Below, one piece after another: positions 62,358 to 64,000 of a stretch of 64,000 bases of DNA. This stretch comes from Microplitis mediator. Lineage: Eukaryota; Arthropoda; Insecta; Hymenoptera; Braconidae. How positions within the stretch are numbered: the first letter of the stretch is position 1; each line of letters starts with the position of its first letter. The notes beneath the pieces were generated by a model, which made no database searches, was not told the origin of the DNA, and saw nothing but the letters and a program-made list of their open reading frames with translations. A program made the translations under genes and the position numbers. Location of the stretch: NCBI RefSeq assembly GCF_029852145.1, contig NC_079972.1, positions 12,956,986 through 13,020,985 of the forward strand, given 5' to 3'.

Positions 62358-62780
62358 TCTGTAAAAAATTTGCGGAGTAAATTCGGAGTGAATGCGAAGC
62401 CGATGACTATTTTTTTATTTAATCCCTTCGGAGTGAAATTTACTGATACTGAAAGTAGCCGACGTCTAATAATTTTTGGATTTTTTAAAAAATGATAAAT
62501 TATGAAAAAAAAAAATATTAAAAAAAAATGCACTTGTAGTCTTTTAAATTTTCTACATGCGCATATTTTTTATTGTTTTTTTTCTTCAAATTTAATTGTC
62601 CAAAAAAAAATCCAAAAATTTTTAATTGTCTGCTAACTTCAGGATCGTAATTTACTCTAGTGAAAAAAAACTCCTGATTTACTCAATATTTGGAGTGAAA
62701 TTTTTTTTACTCCGTAACTTCGAGAGGATTCAAATAAAATCCGCAATTACTCCGAACTCACTCCCAATTTTCTACAGTGT
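62358..62780. mobile_element. F5 MITE copy 3, interrupted by F1 copy 12
   Basis: The left end CTGTAAAAAATTTGCGGAG and right end AATTTTCTACAGTGT correspond to the ends of 39911-40099. GGAGTGAA/TTACTCC motifs occur on both sides of the F1 insertion. Confidence 0.75.
62445..62646 (+). mobile_element. F1 MITE copy 12, nested in F5
   Basis: It starts GATACTGAAAGTAGCCGACG and ends GTCTGCTAACTTCAGGATC, with an intact hairpin core. AATTTAC occurs immediately on both sides, a likely target-site duplication derived from the F5 copy. Confidence 0.85.
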
Positions 62781-63529
62781 ATTAAAAATTAGTTTCATAA
62801 AAGCGCGGGAGTTTGAATAAAAAACCAAAGAATTTTAAATTTCACTTTCTCAGTTTTTTATTCGAATCATCGCGCCATTATTTACTCATATTTTTATTTT
62901 TTCCGTATAGTGTAAGAAGTTTTAAGACCGAGAGTGTGCGATTTAGCTGAAGCGTGCGATAATGGTCATAGGAAATGACAAGTATGATTGACGACAAGTA
63001 TGACCAGGCGTTAAAATAACGAGGATACATCTAAAATAGCTTATGACACATTTTTATCAAGTACATATATTTATATATGTGGTAGAGAATGTAGAGGAAA
63101 TACGCTGAGAGTATCACAACAAATGATACTTGAAGTAAAGAAATAAAAGTACCAATAAACCCAGAAAGACACTTAGACACTTAGCAGATACGTTTATTTA
63201 CTGAGGATTATTTCAGACAGAGATTTATAATGCACGAGGTGAACAGTCGGAGACGACAGATACACACATAAACAATAATATATCCATAAATATATGTATA
63301 TATGTATATTAACAGAAAGAGGTTTACATAACAATGTTCGTTCAGTGAAGGGGTGGCGGTAAAAAGACCTGGACAAGAATTAGCAAGCGAGGAACTGGAG
63401 ACTTAATGGATCAACATGCCGTGAAAATAAAAAATAAAGATCAGAGTTAATTTATTTATTTAAAAATTTGTTTGCTTGTAATTTAGAATAAAAGTATAGA
63501 ATAAAAAATGAGGATAATAGGTGATTAGA

Positions 63530-64000
63530 TTAGATGCTGGTCTCGTGGACCATTTTAGGGAGCTCTGGCGGTAGGATCGGATCACTAGAGCCAGAGGAGG
63601 GAGAATTTGGGGCGCCGGAGTCAAAGCTCCTGCTCGTCGCGTGATTCGGGCTCAGAGTTGTTGAGTGATTATTATGATGATCGAGGGTATTGTTGGGTGA
63701 TACGCGATTGTTGTTATGCCGATGATGGCTGTTGTACGAGGATCCAGAGCCCGGTACATTGAGTAGAAGCGGCGAAGCAGGGCTGTTGATAGACGGCAGT
63801 CGTGAGCCACTCTTGGAGGTCCCATCGTGCTCCTGGTCGTTATTGTGATGATGCCTGACACCACCACTACTAATACCGCCGATACCGCCCTTACTGGCGT
63901 TCACAAAAAAGTTTGACGTGTCATCGTCAATGTACGTGAAGTCTGACAGCGGTCGGGGTCCAGTGTGACTCCGAGAGCTCCGCATACTGTGTAAGCTGTG
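63530..64000 (-). CDS. PMCA: Probable alternative PMCA C-terminal exon ending ETSI (cut by the window edge)
   Basis: The frame is open from the window edge to the stop at 63530 and encodes at least 156 residues. It starts HSLHSMRSSRSHTGPRPLSD and FTYIDDD, then becomes a low-complexity Gly/Ser/His/Asn-rich tail. It ends PPELPKMVHETSI, a class I PDZ ligand very similar to vertebrate PMCA b-type ends. It lies on the same strand as, and upstream of, the ETAV exon, which fits mutually exclusive C-termini of one PMCA gene. The acceptor lies outside the window, so whether this form keeps the full calmodulin-binding helix cannot be seen. The alternative is the last exon of a separate upstream gene. 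Confidence 0.6.
   Translation of the reverse strand, partial: HSLHSMRSSRSHTGPRPLSDFTYIDDDTSNFFVNASKGGIGGISSGGVRHHHNNDQEHDGTSKSGSRLPSINSPASPLLLNVPGSGSSYNSHHRHNNNRVSPNNTLDHHNNHSTTLSPNHATSRSFDSGAPNSPSSGSSDPILPPELPKMVHETSI

Larger units (their letters stand above)
54768..63529. other. PMCA intron / inter-exon region, right part
   Basis: No exon was recognised. It includes the 70-bp tandem repeat, a clustered set of GACAATTGA-like motifs (about 54950-55050 and 55540-55600), a hairpin at 57874-57958, abutting F6/F7 elements (58161-58840), two F1 copies and a nested F5 copy. A GC-richer stretch at about 56460-56760 is unexplained. The part adjacent to 63529 should be the 3'UTR of the ETSI-type transcript. 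Confidence 0.5.

Overview
The window is AT-rich nuclear DNA from an insect. The evidence is short introns with GT..AG ends inside animal gene families, very AT-rich intergenic DNA full of small inverted-repeat transposons and (ATT)n microsatellites, and a yellow/royal-jelly-family gene. Hymenoptera, perhaps a parasitoid wasp, is my best guess, but that is inference and no species-level marker was identified.

Left third (1-23.6 kb). A minus-strand six-exon short-chain dehydrogenase/reductase gene (2538-4931) resembles BDH1 but has lost its catalytic Tyr and Lys. It is divergent from a plus-strand two-exon CIDE-N/ICAD-family gene (6626-7408) preceded by three TATAAATA boxes. On the minus strand follow a four-exon BLOC-1 subunit 3 gene (10641-12856), a three-exon NRDE2 gene (13518-16932) and a single-exon yellow/MRJP-family secreted protein (22180-23478).

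Middle (23.6-51 kb). There is about 13 kb without genes, holding palindromic elements, a tandem array, and a 5'-truncated LINE fragment between two (ATT)n arrays, one of them 487 bp and uninterrupted. Then comes a plus-strand five-exon MCM8 gene (36527-39504) whose sensor-1 Asn is replaced by Arg. From 39.5 to 50.9 kb no coding sequence was found; part may be a long 3'UTR of the next gene.

Right (50.9-64 kb). On the minus strand lies the 3' end of a plasma-membrane Ca2+-ATPase (PMCA). Two alternative C-terminal exons lie 12.4 kb apart, each ending in a class I PDZ ligand (ETAV at 50887-51108, ETSI at 63530 to beyond the window). A 69-nt candidate cassette exon (54699-54767) would insert exactly inside the calmodulin-binding segment.

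The genes look like unrelated housekeeping and neural genes and not a functional cluster. The most unusual material is the mobile DNA: a ~200-bp inverted-repeat family (called F1 here) with 12 copies, two of which are inserted at the same place inside the terminal repeat of an older copy; a pair of ~1-kb near-perfect palindromes (F3); and several other small families (F2, F4-F7) nested in each other. Family names F1-F7 are local labels only.
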